Assembly (NCBI RefSeq): GCF_024508235.1
Contig: NZ_CP101943.1
Coordinates: forward strand, 496,001 to 560,000
Direction of reading: 5' to 3'
DNA length: 64,000 bases
DNA from: Halococcus qingdaonensis
GTDB lineage: Archaea > Halobacteriota > Halobacteria > Halobacteriales > Halococcaceae
The notes under the pieces are model-generated. The model ran no database searches. It worked only from the letters and a program-made list of their open reading frames with translations, and was not told where the DNA came from. Shown here piece after piece: positions 8,175-17,179 of the stretch. How positions within the stretch are numbered: the stretch's first letter is position 1; the number at the start of each line of letters is the position of its first letter. The position numbers and the translations under genes were made by a program.

Positions 8175-9146
8175 TCAGAACAGCGCTTCCGACTCGTCGA
8201 GCACGCGTGCGGGGCCACCGGCCTCCCACGTCCGAGTTTCGACGCCGCAGTCGACGACGGCACTCTCGACGCGGTCGACGTGTTCGGCCGTCGTGTTGAC
8301 GTAGACGCTCGCGCCGGTGTCGGTCGAGAAGTAGGCTGGAATACCGGATTCGCGGAGATCGCGAACCACGTCGAAGATTTCGAGCGTCGCGGGCTGCCAG
8401 TAGACCCAGCCGGAGGGGCCGGTCATCGTTGTCGCGGCGAGCGAGAGCGAGTCGTGTTCGGCGAGTTCGAACGTGCGCTCGAAATCGTCGTTTCGGAGCG
8501 CGTCGCGTATCTCGGCGAGCTGACCATGAATATGGGCGAGGCGTGCCTCGAACATGTGGCTGTCGGCGGCCTCGCGGTGGGCTTCCTCGGTCTCCTTGTA
8601 CGCGGGCACGAGTGCGCTCACGATCCGGAGATCGTCTTCGAGCCCGCTCTCGATGCGCTCTGACCGACAGTCGGTATCGTTCAGCCCGGCGTGGAGATCC
8701 GAAAACCCACCCGTCACTGCGCGTGCAGCCGAGGCCGATCCGCGCCGCGCGACCGTCGAGATCTCCGGCAGCGAGAGATCGAGTTCCGCCGCCGCACAGA
8801 GCGCCCGCGCCGCCGCCGCGAAGCCCGACGAGGAGGAGCCAAAGCCCACGTTCGTCGGGAAGTCGTTCTCGCTCTCGAAGCGCACGTGCTTGCTGATTCC
8901 CGCGCGCTCGCGCACGTGCGAGACGACTGCTTCGATGCGCTCGCGACCTCGCCCGTCGACCGTTTCGCCGTCGATGACGTACCGATCCTCGTCGAGCGAT
9001 TCGTCGAACGCCACGGTCGTCGTGGTGCTGCTCGGCGCGGTGCAGACGCTGATCGAGTCGTGATAGGGAAGTCTGAGTTCGTCGTCGCGCATCCCGTGGT
9101 ACTTCACGAGCCCCTGGATCGGGTGTGCCCGCGCAGTGGCTTTCAT
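8175..9146 (-). CDS. Phosphomevalonate decarboxylase
   Basis: A GHMP-superfamily protein of 323 residues, homologous to diphosphomevalonate decarboxylase. In haloarchaea the characterised orthologue decarboxylates mevalonate 5-phosphate to isopentenyl phosphate, which isopentenyl phosphate kinase then phosphorylates; that kinase is also in this window (54916-55644). The N-terminus MKATARAHPIQGLVKYHG, the glycine/serine-rich phosphate loop NVGFGSSSSGFAAA (about residues 94-107) and the late STDTGASVYVNT segment are typical. The start at 9146 follows homologues; the frame extends upstream without meaning. It is not in an operon with the kinases 45 kb away. Confidence 0.87.
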   Translation of the reverse strand: MKATARAHPIQGLVKYHGMRDDELRLPYHDSISVCTAPSSTTTTVAFDESLDEDRYVIDGETVDGRGRERIEAVVSHVRERAGISKHVRFESENDFPTNVGFGSSSSGFAAAARALCAAAELDLSLPEISTVARRGSASAARAVTGGFSDLHAGLNDTDCRSERIESGLEDDLRIVSALVPAYKETEEAHREAADSHMFEARLAHIHGQLAEIRDALRNDDFERTFELAEHDSLSLAATTMTGPSGWVYWQPATLEIFDVVRDLRESGIPAYFSTDTGASVYVNTTAEHVDRVESAVVDCGVETRTWEAGGPARVLDESEALF

Positions 9147-9279
9147 ACCTGTGTGGCGGGTGACGCGCGAATAAACGTCCCGAATTGTGAGAGCGCCGTG
9201 CGGTTCGTGACCGCTGCGGACGGTCGCGTCGATGTCGGGAATGAAAACCGTTAAGCGGAGAATGTCCCGGTTTTCCATC

Positions 9280-10845
9280 GTGAACCTTCCGAGCCGAGAG
9301 ACGACCGCTGGACGGCTGTTGCTGTTCGCCATCGCCATCGCCGGGACGGCGCTGATCGCCAACGCGCCGACGCCCGCCGCGCTCTCGATCCGAGGCCAGT
9401 ACGCCATCGCCACCACTTTCTTCGCGGGGACGCTCTGGGTGACGGGCGCGCTGCCCCTGCCCGTGACGGCGCTGTCGATACCCGTGCTCCTCACCGCGTT
9501 CGGGGTCTACGACGACATCGACCCGGCGCTCACGGGCTTCGCCGACCACCTCATCTTCCTCTTCATCGCGGGCTTCATGATCGCCAACGCGCTCCAGAAG
9601 TACAACATCGACCGTCGCATCGCGCTCTGGATGATGGCTCGACTCGGCTCCTCGGCCCGTCTGCTGATCCTCGCCATCATGCTCGCGACCGCCTTCCTCT
9701 CGATGTGGGTCTCGAACACGGCGACGACGGCGATGATGACCCCGATCGCGCTGGGGGTGCTCGCCCAGGTCATCGGTCGCGACGAGATCCAGGACCAGGA
9801 CGACGAGGCGGCCTCGTTCTCGAACATGCAGATCGCCACCCTCCTGGGAACGGCCTACGGCGCGAGCGTCGGCGGCGTCGGGACGCTCATCGGGACGCCG
9901 CCGAACGCAGTGGTCGCCGCCCAGCTCGCCTCGCTGTCGAACTACAGCCTCACCTTCTTCGACTGGCTGCTCGTCGGCATGCCGGTCGTGATCATCACGC
10001 TGCCGATCGTCTGGTACGTCCTCACCTTCGTGCTCTACCCACCCGAAGTCTCGGACGTGAGCGAGGCCAGAGCACAGGCCGAAGAGTATCTCGAAGAGGA
10101 GGGTTCGTTGAGCGCACGCGGGCGGCGCGTGGCGTGGATCTTCGCCATCACGGCCGGGCTGTGGGTTGTCGGCGGGCTCGACATCCTCTTCGAGGGCGTG
10201 CTCCCGCCGCGCGTGTTCACGACGCTGTTCGGTGGCGACGGCCCGACGATCTTCGGTGTTTCGGGCCATCAGGGGCTACTTTACTACGTGATGGTCGGAC
10301 TGTACGCGATCCCGGCGCTCGTGCTCGCCGACACCGTCGAGTGGGACGATCTCGTCGACATCGACTGGGGGACGATCCTCCTGTTCGGCGGCGGCATCTC
10401 GCTCGCCGACGCGTTCGCCGAGACCGGCGCGACCGAGTGGCTCGCCGACACGATCTTCGGCTCGTTGGCGAACCAGCCCGCCGTTCTCGTCATCGGGGTC
10501 GTCGTCGTGTTGGTGATCTTCCTCACCGAGATGACGAGCAACACCGCCACCTCGACGATCATCGTCCCGCTGCTCATCGGTACCGGCGGCGTGTTCGCGT
10601 CGACCTTCGGGATCACGTCGGTCGAGGCCGGGATCGTCCTCGCGGTCAGCGGCGCGATCGCGGCGAGTTTCGCGTTCGCGCTCCCGGTGGCGACGCCGCC
10701 GAACGCCATCGTCTTCGGCAGCGGTCGGATGAAACAGTCACATATGATGCGTGCCGGAGTGGTGCTCAATCTGTTGATGACGGCCGTTCTCACCGTCCTG
10801 ATCATCCTGCTGTTCCGGTTCGTCTGGCCGATCGTCCTGTTCTGA
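9280..10845 (+). CDS. SLC13/DASS-family sodium:anion symporter
   Basis: An integral membrane transporter of about 521 residues with 11-13 hydrophobic helices. It contains both signature Ser-Asn-Thr motifs of the divalent anion:sodium symporter family: SNTATTAMM in the first half and TSNTATSTI in the second. Each is followed by a conserved proline-rich stretch (IGTPPNA, VATPPNA). Likely substrates are dicarboxylates, phosphate or sulfate; the sequence does not decide. Start choice: GAAAACCGTTAAG lies at 9245-9255, placing transcription at about 9279, so the GTG at 9280 fits a leaderless mRNA. In-frame ATGs at 9262, 9241 and 9232 lie on or upstream of that box and are less likely. Confidence 0.85.
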   Translation: MNLPSRETTAGRLLLFAIAIAGTALIANAPTPAALSIRGQYAIATTFFAGTLWVTGALPLPVTALSIPVLLTAFGVYDDIDPALTGFADHLIFLFIAGFMIANALQKYNIDRRIALWMMARLGSSARLLILAIMLATAFLSMWVSNTATTAMMTPIALGVLAQVIGRDEIQDQDDEAASFSNMQIATLLGTAYGASVGGVGTLIGTPPNAVVAAQLASLSNYSLTFFDWLLVGMPVVIITLPIVWYVLTFVLYPPEVSDVSEARAQAEEYLEEEGSLSARGRRVAWIFAITAGLWVVGGLDILFEGVLPPRVFTTLFGGDGPTIFGVSGHQGLLYYVMVGLYAIPALVLADTVEWDDLVDIDWGTILLFGGGISLADAFAETGATEWLADTIFGSLANQPAVLVIGVVVVLVIFLTEMTSNTATSTIIVPLLIGTGGVFASTFGITSVEAGIVLAVSGAIAASFAFALPVATPPNAIVFGSGRMKQSHMMRAGVVLNLLMTAVLTVLIILLFRFVWPIVLF

Positions 10846-10915
10846 GCGGTCATTCAATCCGGGGTCGTCGGTCCCCGATCGAACGCCTCAAACCGCGGTC
10901 GGTCGGAGGCGGCGC

Positions 10916-11602
10916 ATGGGCACGCCGCTCGATTCGCGTGAGGCACAGGCCACTGCTGTCATCGACCGTCTCGACGCGGAGTATCCGGACACGACCATCT
11001 CGCTCGATTTCTCGGATCGGTTCGAACTGCTCGTCGCGGTGATCCTCTCCGCACAGTGTACCGACGCGCGGGTCAACGAGACCACCGACGAGCTCTTCGA
11101 GAGCTACCCCTCGCCGGAAGCGTTCGCGAACGCGCCCCAGGAGGAGCTTGCCGAGGCGCTGAACTCGATCACCTACTACAACAACAAGGCGAGTTACATC
11201 CGCGAATCGGCACAGATCGTCGTCGAAGAGTACGACGGAGACGTTCCCGACACGATGAGCGAACTCACCGAACTGCCGGGTGTCGGCCGGAAGACGGCGA
11301 ACGTCGTCCTCCAGCACGGCTACGACGTGGTGGAGGGGATCGTCGTCGACACGCACGTCCAGCGGCTGACGCGACGGCTCGGACTCACCGAGGAGCAGCG
11401 ACCCGAGCGCATCGAGGAGGATCTGATGGAGTTCGTCCCCGCCGAACACTGGCAGGCGTTCACACATCTGTTCATCGACCACGGGCGGGCGACCTGCACG
11501 GCCCGCAACCCGGAGTGTGGGGACTGTGTACTCGAAGACATCTGTCCGTCGTCGAAGCTCGATTCGCCGACCGATCTCGCCAGCGGCGAGGAGTGGACAT
11601 AG
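10916..11602 (+). CDS. nth: Endonuclease III
   Basis: Base-excision-repair DNA glycosylase/AP lyase for oxidised pyrimidines, 228 residues (usual length about 210-230). The helix-hairpin-helix LPGVGRKTAN is at 120-129 with catalytic Lys126. The catalytic Asp145 lies in VDTHVQR, and the four cluster cysteines are Cys194, Cys201, Cys204 and Cys210 (spacing C-x6-C-x2-C-x5-C). All catalytic residues are intact. It stands alone between the anion transporter and a convergent membrane protein gene. Confidence 0.95.
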   Translation: MGTPLDSREAQATAVIDRLDAEYPDTTISLDFSDRFELLVAVILSAQCTDARVNETTDELFESYPSPEAFANAPQEELAEALNSITYYNNKASYIRESAQIVVEEYDGDVPDTMSELTELPGVGRKTANVVLQHGYDVVEGIVVDTHVQRLTRRLGLTEEQRPERIEEDLMEFVPAEHWQAFTHLFIDHGRATCTARNPECGDCVLEDICPSSKLDSPTDLASGEEWT

Positions 11603-11750
11603 GTCGTTTCGGACGGTTCCGTGTCGTTTCGTCGCAAAACGAACGAACGATCGACGGTGGTTTTTGTGCGGGGGTCGAGCGACGAGACGCAGCCGGCGGG
11701 GCTGCACGTGGCATCCACCGTCCGACCTCCGTCGGGCGGTGTACCGTTCA

Positions 11751-12239
11751 TCAGAGGAAATAGGCGAACGCGAAGCGAGCGATGCCGACGAGATAGGCCA
11801 GCAGCCAGAAGATCACGTAGCCGAAGACGCCGATGCGCAGCCGGTTCCGCCAGTGATCCATCCGGTCGGAGCCGATCTCCGAGAGCAGCACGTCCTCGTC
11901 GTAATCGTGATAGAGGTTGTATTTCCGTTTCGCTCGGAAGATGCGGACGATCCCCGTGAAGGCGAAGGCGAGCAGCGCGTAGGCTTGCAGTCCGAGAAAG
12001 GCGTGCAGGGCGGACGCGCCGCCGAGCTGGCCGAACAGGCGGGGGAGCATCCAGACCAGCAGCGGCACGGTCGTGAGCGTCAGTCCGGTGACGATGAACT
12101 TGAGATGGTAGACGAGCACGCCCCACGTCACCTTCTCGGTGTCGATCATGATCCACGCGCCGTAGAGAAAGCAGGGAAAGCTCGCCGTGACCAGTATCGC
12201 GACGATCGTCGCCACCGTCGCGTCGGTCAGCCCGAACAT
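11751..12239 (-). CDS. Conserved haloarchaeal membrane protein near cytochrome bc cluster (DUF7321 type)
   Basis: A 162-residue protein with four predicted membrane helices (about residues 7-27, 46-68, 80-100 and 138-160) and a charged cytoplasmic loop RIFRAKRKYNLYHDYDEDVL between helices 3 and 4. Function unknown. In haloarchaeal genomes a protein of this kind often sits beside the halocyanin/Rieske/cytochrome b genes, as here, where it is divergent from that cluster. An association with the respiratory complex is inferred from position only. The DUF name is from memory of neighbouring-gene patterns. Confidence 0.75.
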   Translation of the reverse strand: MFGLTDATVATIVAILVTASFPCFLYGAWIMIDTEKVTWGVLVYHLKFIVTGLTLTTVPLLVWMLPRLFGQLGGASALHAFLGLQAYALLAFAFTGIVRIFRAKRKYNLYHDYDEDVLLSEIGSDRMDHWRNRLRIGVFGYVIFWLLAYLVGIARFAFAYFL

Positions 12240-12331
12240 GGCGAAGATCGCCGTCGTGGGCGCTAAAGGCTGCCGAAACCCGTGCGCTGGCGGTCGGAAA
12301 GCCTAACCCGATCGGTGGCGTACGAGAGACG

Positions 12332-13237
12332 ATGGCCGACTCCCGACCCACGGCGGACGAGGGAGACGAGCGAGCAGGTGAGAGCGGCACCGACGCCGAC
12401 AGCCGCGCCGCTGTCGGCGAGGAAGCCGACACCGGGAACGAGGCCGAATCCGCAGCGACCGACGCGGACGCGGCTGACTCGACCGATCAGCTCCGCCAGC
12501 GGGTCGAGGAGACGTACGACTTCGACGATTTCGGGCCGACCGACATGGCCCAGATGAGCGCCGACGAGTGGGACGCGGCCTTCGACGCCGACTCGTGGAT
12601 CACCGGTGACGCACTTCTCGCGCGCGTCGAGGCCGATCTCAGAAATCGCATCGCCGAGCGGGACGTGTTCGCCAGGCTCGAAGGTGTCGAGGACGGCCTG
12701 CTCGCCTACTCCGACGAGGGCTACGCCGTCGTCTACCCCGACGGGAGCGTCGAGGGGCGTGGCACCGTGCTGCGGGACGTCAAACCGACCGTCGCGCTCT
12801 GTTCGATGGACGAATACGATGTCGCCGAACCACCGGAAGGGGAGCTGCTGCCGGAGCCGTCGGCAGTCCCTGAGGGTGGCGGCGAGCTCGGTAACTGGAT
12901 GCTCCAGCTCGTCGCCGCCGCCCAGCTACTGGCCGGGCTCGGACTCATCGTCGCGTGGGTGTTCTTCCCCGTCGAGACGCTGTTCGCGCCGGTCGCTGGG
13001 ATCGTGTTCGTCCTCTTCGCGATCCTGTTGTTCGTCCAGGTGGCGAACGCGCGGCTCTCCGACAAGTTCCGTTCGGAGGAGTATCGCGACCGGCTGCGGG
13101 CGGTCGGTATCGGCTCCGACGAGCGCCCCGACTTCCTCCCCGAGCGCTACCGCGAGCCGGCCGACGCCTCCGCCGTCGAGGGTACCGACGACGACCCACA
13201 GACGGACGAACTGGACGACTCGGCCTCCTCCGTCTGA
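12332..13237 (+). CDS. Two-helix membrane protein preceding halocyanin (DUF7319 type)
   Basis: A 301-residue protein: an acidic disordered N-terminus (residues 1-60), a folded soluble segment (about 65-165, with WITGDALLARVEADL and EGYAVVYPDGSVEG), then two adjacent hydrophobic helices near 190-210 and 215-238, and an acidic tail. Function unknown. It is the first gene of the halocyanin/Rieske/cytochrome b cluster and the same family occupies this place in other haloarchaea, so assembly or electron delivery to the bc complex is plausible. AAAGCCTAACCC upstream supplies a TATA-like element about 30 nt before the ATG. Confidence 0.75.
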   Translation: MADSRPTADEGDERAGESGTDADSRAAVGEEADTGNEAESAATDADAADSTDQLRQRVEETYDFDDFGPTDMAQMSADEWDAAFDADSWITGDALLARVEADLRNRIAERDVFARLEGVEDGLLAYSDEGYAVVYPDGSVEGRGTVLRDVKPTVALCSMDEYDVAEPPEGELLPEPSAVPEGGGELGNWMLQLVAAAQLLAGLGLIVAWVFFPVETLFAPVAGIVFVLFAILLFVQVANARLSDKFRSEEYRDRLRAVGIGSDERPDFLPERYREPADASAVEGTDDDPQTDELDDSASSV

Positions 13238-13294
13238 GGCGCGATACCCGCATCCGGTGGACTTATGCGAAGCCAGTCCAGAGTGTGGATACAC

Positions 13295-13948
13295 ATGAAC
13301 AGGCGGGATTTTCTGCTGGCAGCAAGCGCCGCGGCAGGTGGTTCGGCCGCCGCCAGCGGGACCGCCGCCGCACAGCAGGGCAATGCGTCCGGCGGTGGCG
13401 GCGGGAACGCGTCCGGCGGGGGTGGCAACGCCTCCGGCGGTGGCAACCAGAGCGGTGGCGGCAATCAGAGCGCCGGCGGGGGCGGTGGGGGCGGCGGTGG
13501 CCCGACGAAGACGGTGAAGGTCGGCCCCGGCGGCTCGCTGAAGTTCGAACCCGAGACGCTCTCGCTCCCGACGGGCGGGAAGGTGAAGTTCGTCTGGGAG
13601 TCGAGCGGTCACAACGTGAGCCCGAGCAACGGCGACTGGGGCCACGAGCCGATCGAGGACAAGGGGTTCAGCTACACCACGCCGGCCTTCCAGGAAGCCG
13701 GCGCTCAGGAGTACGTCTGCACGCCACACGAGTCGGCAGGGATGGTCGGCACCATCGAAGTCGGATCGAGCGGTGGCGGCAGCGGTGGTGGCGGTGGGGA
13801 GGAAGAACCGAGCCCCGAGGAGATGGGCGTGCCGTTCCAAGCGCACTTCGTCGGGATAGCCACCATCCTGATGATGGTGCTCTCGCTGGTCTACACGTTT
13901 TTCGTCGTGAAATACGGCGAATCACCGAACGCGAAGGGAGGTGACTGA
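13295..13948 (+). CDS. Halocyanin-type blue copper protein, C-terminally membrane-anchored
   Basis: An electron carrier of the plastocyanin/azurin class on the outer face of the membrane. The Tat-type signal MNRRDFLLAASAAAGG opens the protein. Residues 30-70 are a Gly/Asn/Ser linker. The type 1 copper site is complete: His106 (SGHNV), Cys142, His145 (VCTPHESAGM) and Met150. A second Gly-rich linker leads to one C-terminal helix (about 183-206), which anchors it. ATG 13295 follows a CTTATG box by about 30 nt; the ATG at 13265 overlaps that box. It is the probable redox partner of the adjacent bc complex. Confidence 0.9.
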   Translation: MNRRDFLLAASAAAGGSAAASGTAAAQQGNASGGGGGNASGGGGNASGGGNQSGGGNQSAGGGGGGGGGPTKTVKVGPGGSLKFEPETLSLPTGGKVKFVWESSGHNVSPSNGDWGHEPIEDKGFSYTTPAFQEAGAQEYVCTPHESAGMVGTIEVGSSGGGSGGGGGEEEPSPEEMGVPFQAHFVGIATILMMVLSLVYTFFVVKYGESPNAKGGD

Positions 13949-13950
13949 AA

Positions 13951-14340
13951 ATGTCAACGTCAGGTAGTACCTACGGCGATATTCACCGCTACGAGCCGGC
14001 CAGAGAGAGCACCGCCGCGGCCGTCGCCATCGTGTTGCTCACCATCGTCGAGGTGGTGTTCGTCGGTCTGTTCGCCTACGGACTGATCAACGGCTGGGGG
14101 ACCAGGGAGGTCGGCAACATGTATCTCGGCGCGGTGTTGGCGGTCGTCTTCGTCGACCTCGCGTTCGTCCTCCTGCTCTACCGCAAGGAGTTCCTCCCGG
14201 ACGTGATGATCGTCAAGAAACGCCGGCGCAAGTGGGAGGACCTCTACATCCGTGAGGAGCAGATGGAGGGGACGAGCATGGCCGGTGGCGGGATGTGGGA
14301 CAGTGTGAAACGAGCGGTCTATCCGTACTACAAGAAATAA
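13951..14340 (+). CDS. Small membrane subunit of the cytochrome bc cluster (DUF7318 type)
   Basis: A 129-residue protein with two hydrophobic helices (about 23-48 and 56-78) followed by a basic motif KKRRRKWEDLYIREEQ and a short tail. Function unknown. It starts two bases after the halocyanin stop and ends two bases before the Rieske gene, so it is certainly co-transcribed. The positive-inside rule places the C-terminus in the cytoplasm. Likely an accessory subunit of the haloarchaeal bc complex, inferred from its conserved location. Confidence 0.8.
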   Translation: MSTSGSTYGDIHRYEPARESTAAAVAIVLLTIVEVVFVGLFAYGLINGWGTREVGNMYLGAVLAVVFVDLAFVLLLYRKEFLPDVMIVKKRRRKWEDLYIREEQMEGTSMAGGGMWDSVKRAVYPYYKK

Positions 14341-14342
14341 CA

Positions 14343-15254
14343 ATGCCAGAAGACGAAGACAGCTATCCGGCTGAATCGGGACGCAGACGGTTCGTGAAGG
14401 GCGTCGTCGGTGCATCGGCGCTCGGAGCGACCGGCATCACCGGTGCGACCGGGATCAAATACGCCACCACCTCCTCGGGCTCCGGTGGTGGGGCGACGCA
14501 GTATTTCGGTATCGAGAACACTGCCGGCCCGGCACCACGCGGGATGCCACAGATACCGGTCGAGATCGACTCGGACGGCTATCTGAAGGGCGTCTGGCCG
14601 GAGGTGGAGACGAAGACGGTCGACAACGAGGAGGTGAAGGTCGCGGAGACGCAGCTCGGCGGCATCACCTACTCCAGCGAGTGGTTCCAGTACTGTGGCG
14701 TCCAGACGTACGCTGGCATCGCGCCCGACGCCGATCAGGACAACTTCTTCCGCGTCTCCGAGTCGGCCTCGACGAGCTACGACTGGATGAGCGATCTGAG
14801 CGCCGGTGACAAGCTCAAGGTCAGCGACTTCGACGATTACGAGTCGTGGGGCAACGACATCGGCAAGGACGGACTCGGCAAGCCGGCGATGGGTCGCTGG
14901 CGATCGGAGGATCTCCCGCCCCAGGAGACGGCCCCGATACAGATCCTCCGGAGCACGCGCATCGAGGATCTCGCGAAGGAGAGCGACCACCCCGAGTGGA
15001 TCAAGGCGAGTACCGAGAAGGGGTTCATCGCGTGGCTGAACAAGTGTACCCACTTCTGCTGTGTGCCAGGGTTCAAGTCCTCGGCTCAGAGCGCGAAGTT
15101 CGGCGGCGCGAACGACGTCTACTGTCCCTGCCACCAGTCGGTGTACGACCCGTTCAACCCCGTGAAGCTTCAGTTCACCTCGCTCCCGCGACCGGAGGAT
15201 AGTGGGGAAAGCGGCGGTAGTAGTGGCAGTAGCGGCGGGGAGAGCAGCGCATGA
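14343..15254 (+). CDS. petA: Rieske iron-sulfur subunit of the cytochrome bc complex
   Basis: A 303-residue Rieske protein that accepts electrons from quinol and passes them on at the outer membrane face. A twin-arginine membrane anchor (GRRRFVKGVVG, residues 13-23) opens the protein. Cluster ligands are Cys235 and His237 in CTHFCC, and Cys261 and His264 in CPCHQS; Cys240 and Cys263 can form the stabilising disulfide. The first box has Phe-Cys instead of the common Leu-Gly. A Ser/Gly-rich tail follows. The long insertion between anchor and cluster domain (about 60-225) is larger than in bacterial Rieske proteins. It overlaps the cytochrome b start by four bases. Confidence 0.92.
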   Translation: MPEDEDSYPAESGRRRFVKGVVGASALGATGITGATGIKYATTSSGSGGGATQYFGIENTAGPAPRGMPQIPVEIDSDGYLKGVWPEVETKTVDNEEVKVAETQLGGITYSSEWFQYCGVQTYAGIAPDADQDNFFRVSESASTSYDWMSDLSAGDKLKVSDFDDYESWGNDIGKDGLGKPAMGRWRSEDLPPQETAPIQILRSTRIEDLAKESDHPEWIKASTEKGFIAWLNKCTHFCCVPGFKSSAQSAKFGGANDVYCPCHQSVYDPFNPVKLQFTSLPRPEDSGESGGSSGSSGGESSA

Positions 15255-16045
15255 GCCTCGAACGCCCCGACGAACACGATCACGCGGGCTGGATGGAGCA
15301 GAAAGAGCTGACACCGATCGAGAGCACGTATCTCACGGTGTTGATGTGGCTCGACAAGCGCCTGCGCATCGTCGACTATCTCGAAGTGCTGGAGAACCTC
15401 TACTACAAGGTCAACCTCCAGATGCCGAAGAGCCACACCGAGCAGTACAACCTCGACAACAAGTTCTGGTACTGGTATCCACTCTACGCGCTCGGGAGTT
15501 TCTCGACGATCGCGTACGTCGTCGCCGCGCTCTCGGGCGCGCTGCTCGGGTTCTACTACGCACCGTCGACCGCCGGCGATCCGTCGGCGGCTTACAACGC
15601 GCTGACGATGATCATGACCGATCTCAACTTCGGCTTTTTCCTCCGGAGTCTCCATCGGTGGGCGGCACAGGTGATGACCGCCGCCGTCTTCCTGCACATG
15701 CTGCGGGTGTATTTCACCGGCGCGTACAAGGAGCCGCGCGAGCTCAACTGGATCCTCGGCATCGTCCTGATCAGCCTGACGATGGTGTTCGGCTACACGG
15801 GCTATCTGCTGACGTGGGATCAGCTCGCCTACTGGGCGGGCCAGATCGGCGTCGAGATGAGCCTCTCGATCCCGCTGATCGGCGAGTGGGTCGCCCAGCT
15901 GATCTTCGGCGGGTTCGCACTCGGCCAGGCGACGCTCATGCGGATGTATCTGTTACACGTCTTCCTGTTGCCGTTCGTCGTGACGTCGCTGATCGCCGTC
16001 CACATCGGGATCGTTTGGATGCAGGGGATCGCGGAGCCACACTAG
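15251..16045 (+). CDS. Cytochrome b, N-terminal (b6-like) subunit
   Basis: A 264-residue membrane subunit carrying the two b hemes. The four heme-ligand histidines are His135 and His149 (helix B) and His236 and His251 (helix D). The spacing of 14 and 15 residues is that of cytochrome b6 rather than mitochondrial cytochrome b (14 and 14). The protein ends after helix D; the remaining helices are encoded by the next gene, so cytochrome b is split as in b6f complexes. Start ATG overlaps the Rieske stop (ATGA). A hydrophilic N-terminus of about 70 residues precedes the first helix. Confidence 0.92.
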   Translation: MSLERPDEHDHAGWMEQKELTPIESTYLTVLMWLDKRLRIVDYLEVLENLYYKVNLQMPKSHTEQYNLDNKFWYWYPLYALGSFSTIAYVVAALSGALLGFYYAPSTAGDPSAAYNALTMIMTDLNFGFFLRSLHRWAAQVMTAAVFLHMLRVYFTGAYKEPRELNWILGIVLISLTMVFGYTGYLLTWDQLAYWAGQIGVEMSLSIPLIGEWVAQLIFGGFALGQATLMRMYLLHVFLLPFVVTSLIAVHIGIVWMQGIAEPH

Positions 16046-16049
16046 TACA

Positions 16050-16838
16050 ATGACAGACACTACCGACACGGACGAGAGAAACGACGCCACCGAGGAGGTC
16101 GCCGCCGACGGCTCGGGAATCGTCGCGCCGGACGACGAGACGCCGACGTGGCGCGAACGCAAGGAGCGCCGCCAGGGACTCTCGCGACTCACCTACGAGT
16201 ATTTCGAGCGCTCCCGGCGCGAGGATCAGGATCTGCGAACGGAGTCGAGCTACGTCGAGCGTGACGTGCTCGCGTTCCCGACGTGGCCCCACGAGATGAT
16301 CCGCAACCTCTCGCTGACGAGTTTCTTCGTCGGCCTGATCCTCTTTCTGGCGGCCGCGCTGCCGCCGCATCTCGGCGCGCCGGCCGATCCGTCGACGACG
16401 CCGGCGATCATCCTGCCCGACTGGTATCTCTACTGGTCGTTCGGCCTGCTGAAACTCGGGCCGCTGAACCCCGATCTCGCCATCCTCGGCGGCCAGAAGC
16501 TGATGAAGGACGCCACCTACGGCGTGCTCGCCAACCTGGTCGTCGTCGGGTTCATCGCCCTCGTGCCGTTCCTGAACAAGGGGAGCGCGCGTCGGCCCGT
16601 CGAGCAGCCGTTCTGGTCGGCCGTCGGCGTCTTCGGCGTCGTCTTCGCCGTAATGGTCAGCGGGCTGTCGATCAAGAACCTCTGGCCGGCGTGGGTGAAC
16701 GTCCACCTGCTGTTCGACCTGACGTTCCTCCTGCCGTTCGTGGCTGGGTTCATCACCTACGGTATTCTGAAGGCGATGCGTGAGGGCTACATGTTCGAGC
16801 TCAACCGGCGGTATTACCGGCTGCGGCCACCGCGGTGA
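16050..16838 (+). CDS. Cytochrome b C-terminal (subunit IV-like) subunit
   Basis: A 262-residue protein with a cytoplasmic N-terminus of about 85 residues and four hydrophobic segments. It carries the quinol-oxidation-site motif as PDWY (residues 123-126, in IILPDWYLYW), equivalent to PEWY of b6f/bc1 complexes. It supplies the helices missing from the preceding b6-like subunit. The start is four bases after the upstream stop. The stop overlaps the GTG start of the next gene (GTGA), which indicates translational coupling. Confidence 0.9.
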   Translation: MTDTTDTDERNDATEEVAADGSGIVAPDDETPTWRERKERRQGLSRLTYEYFERSRREDQDLRTESSYVERDVLAFPTWPHEMIRNLSLTSFFVGLILFLAAALPPHLGAPADPSTTPAIILPDWYLYWSFGLLKLGPLNPDLAILGGQKLMKDATYGVLANLVVVGFIALVPFLNKGSARRPVEQPFWSAVGVFGVVFAVMVSGLSIKNLWPAWVNVHLLFDLTFLLPFVAGFITYGILKAMREGYMFELNRRYYRLRPPR

Positions 16839-17179
16839 GCGACGACAGCGAGGGCGCGAGCGAGTCGCGCGAGATCGTCGTCCCGCTGCGCGCCTACAAG
16901 GCGGTGACGGTGTTCTCGACGCTGCTAGCGATCGTCTGCGTCATTTTGGGGTTCGGCTTTCTCGACGCCGCCACCGGCGGTGCCGGACCGCTCTCGGTGC
17001 TGTTCGAGACGATCGGGCTCGCGGACGCCGGCGGGAGTCTGTTCACGCTCGTGAGCGCGCTCGTCGGCATCGGCTTCATCGCGCTCGGAGCCGGTATCTA
17101 CGTCCTCGGCACGCGCTTTCGAACCGAGGGGATGGGAAAGGCTCAAGACGACAGCGGTGGAGAATCGGACAATGAGTGA
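16835..17179 (+). CDS. Small membrane protein of the bc cluster (DUF7315 type)
   Basis: A 114-residue protein with two hydrophobic helices (about 25-48 and 68-94), starting at a GTG that overlaps the previous stop. The N-terminus is acidic and the C-terminus Gly/Asp/Ser-rich. Function unknown; the coupling by overlap and the conserved neighbourhood suggest an accessory subunit or assembly factor of the bc complex. It also overlaps the next gene by eight bases. Confidence 0.75.
   Translation: MSDDSEGASESREIVVPLRAYKAVTVFSTLLAIVCVILGFGFLDAATGGAGPLSVLFETIGLADAGGSLFTLVSALVGIGFIALGAGIYVLGTRFRTEGMGKAQDDSGGESDNE

Noticed and set aside
7768..10269. Very long open frame (over 800 codons) on the minus strand across three genes
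   Set aside because: It is a composition shadow: Arg/Gly/His-rich without domains, lying over the oxidoreductase and decarboxylase and antisense to the transporter, all of which have clear motifs.
13380..13500. Possible short tandem repeat or CRISPR-like pattern (GGCGGTGGC units)
   Set aside because: It encodes the Gly/Asn/Ser linker of halocyanin; units are irregular and there are no spacers.
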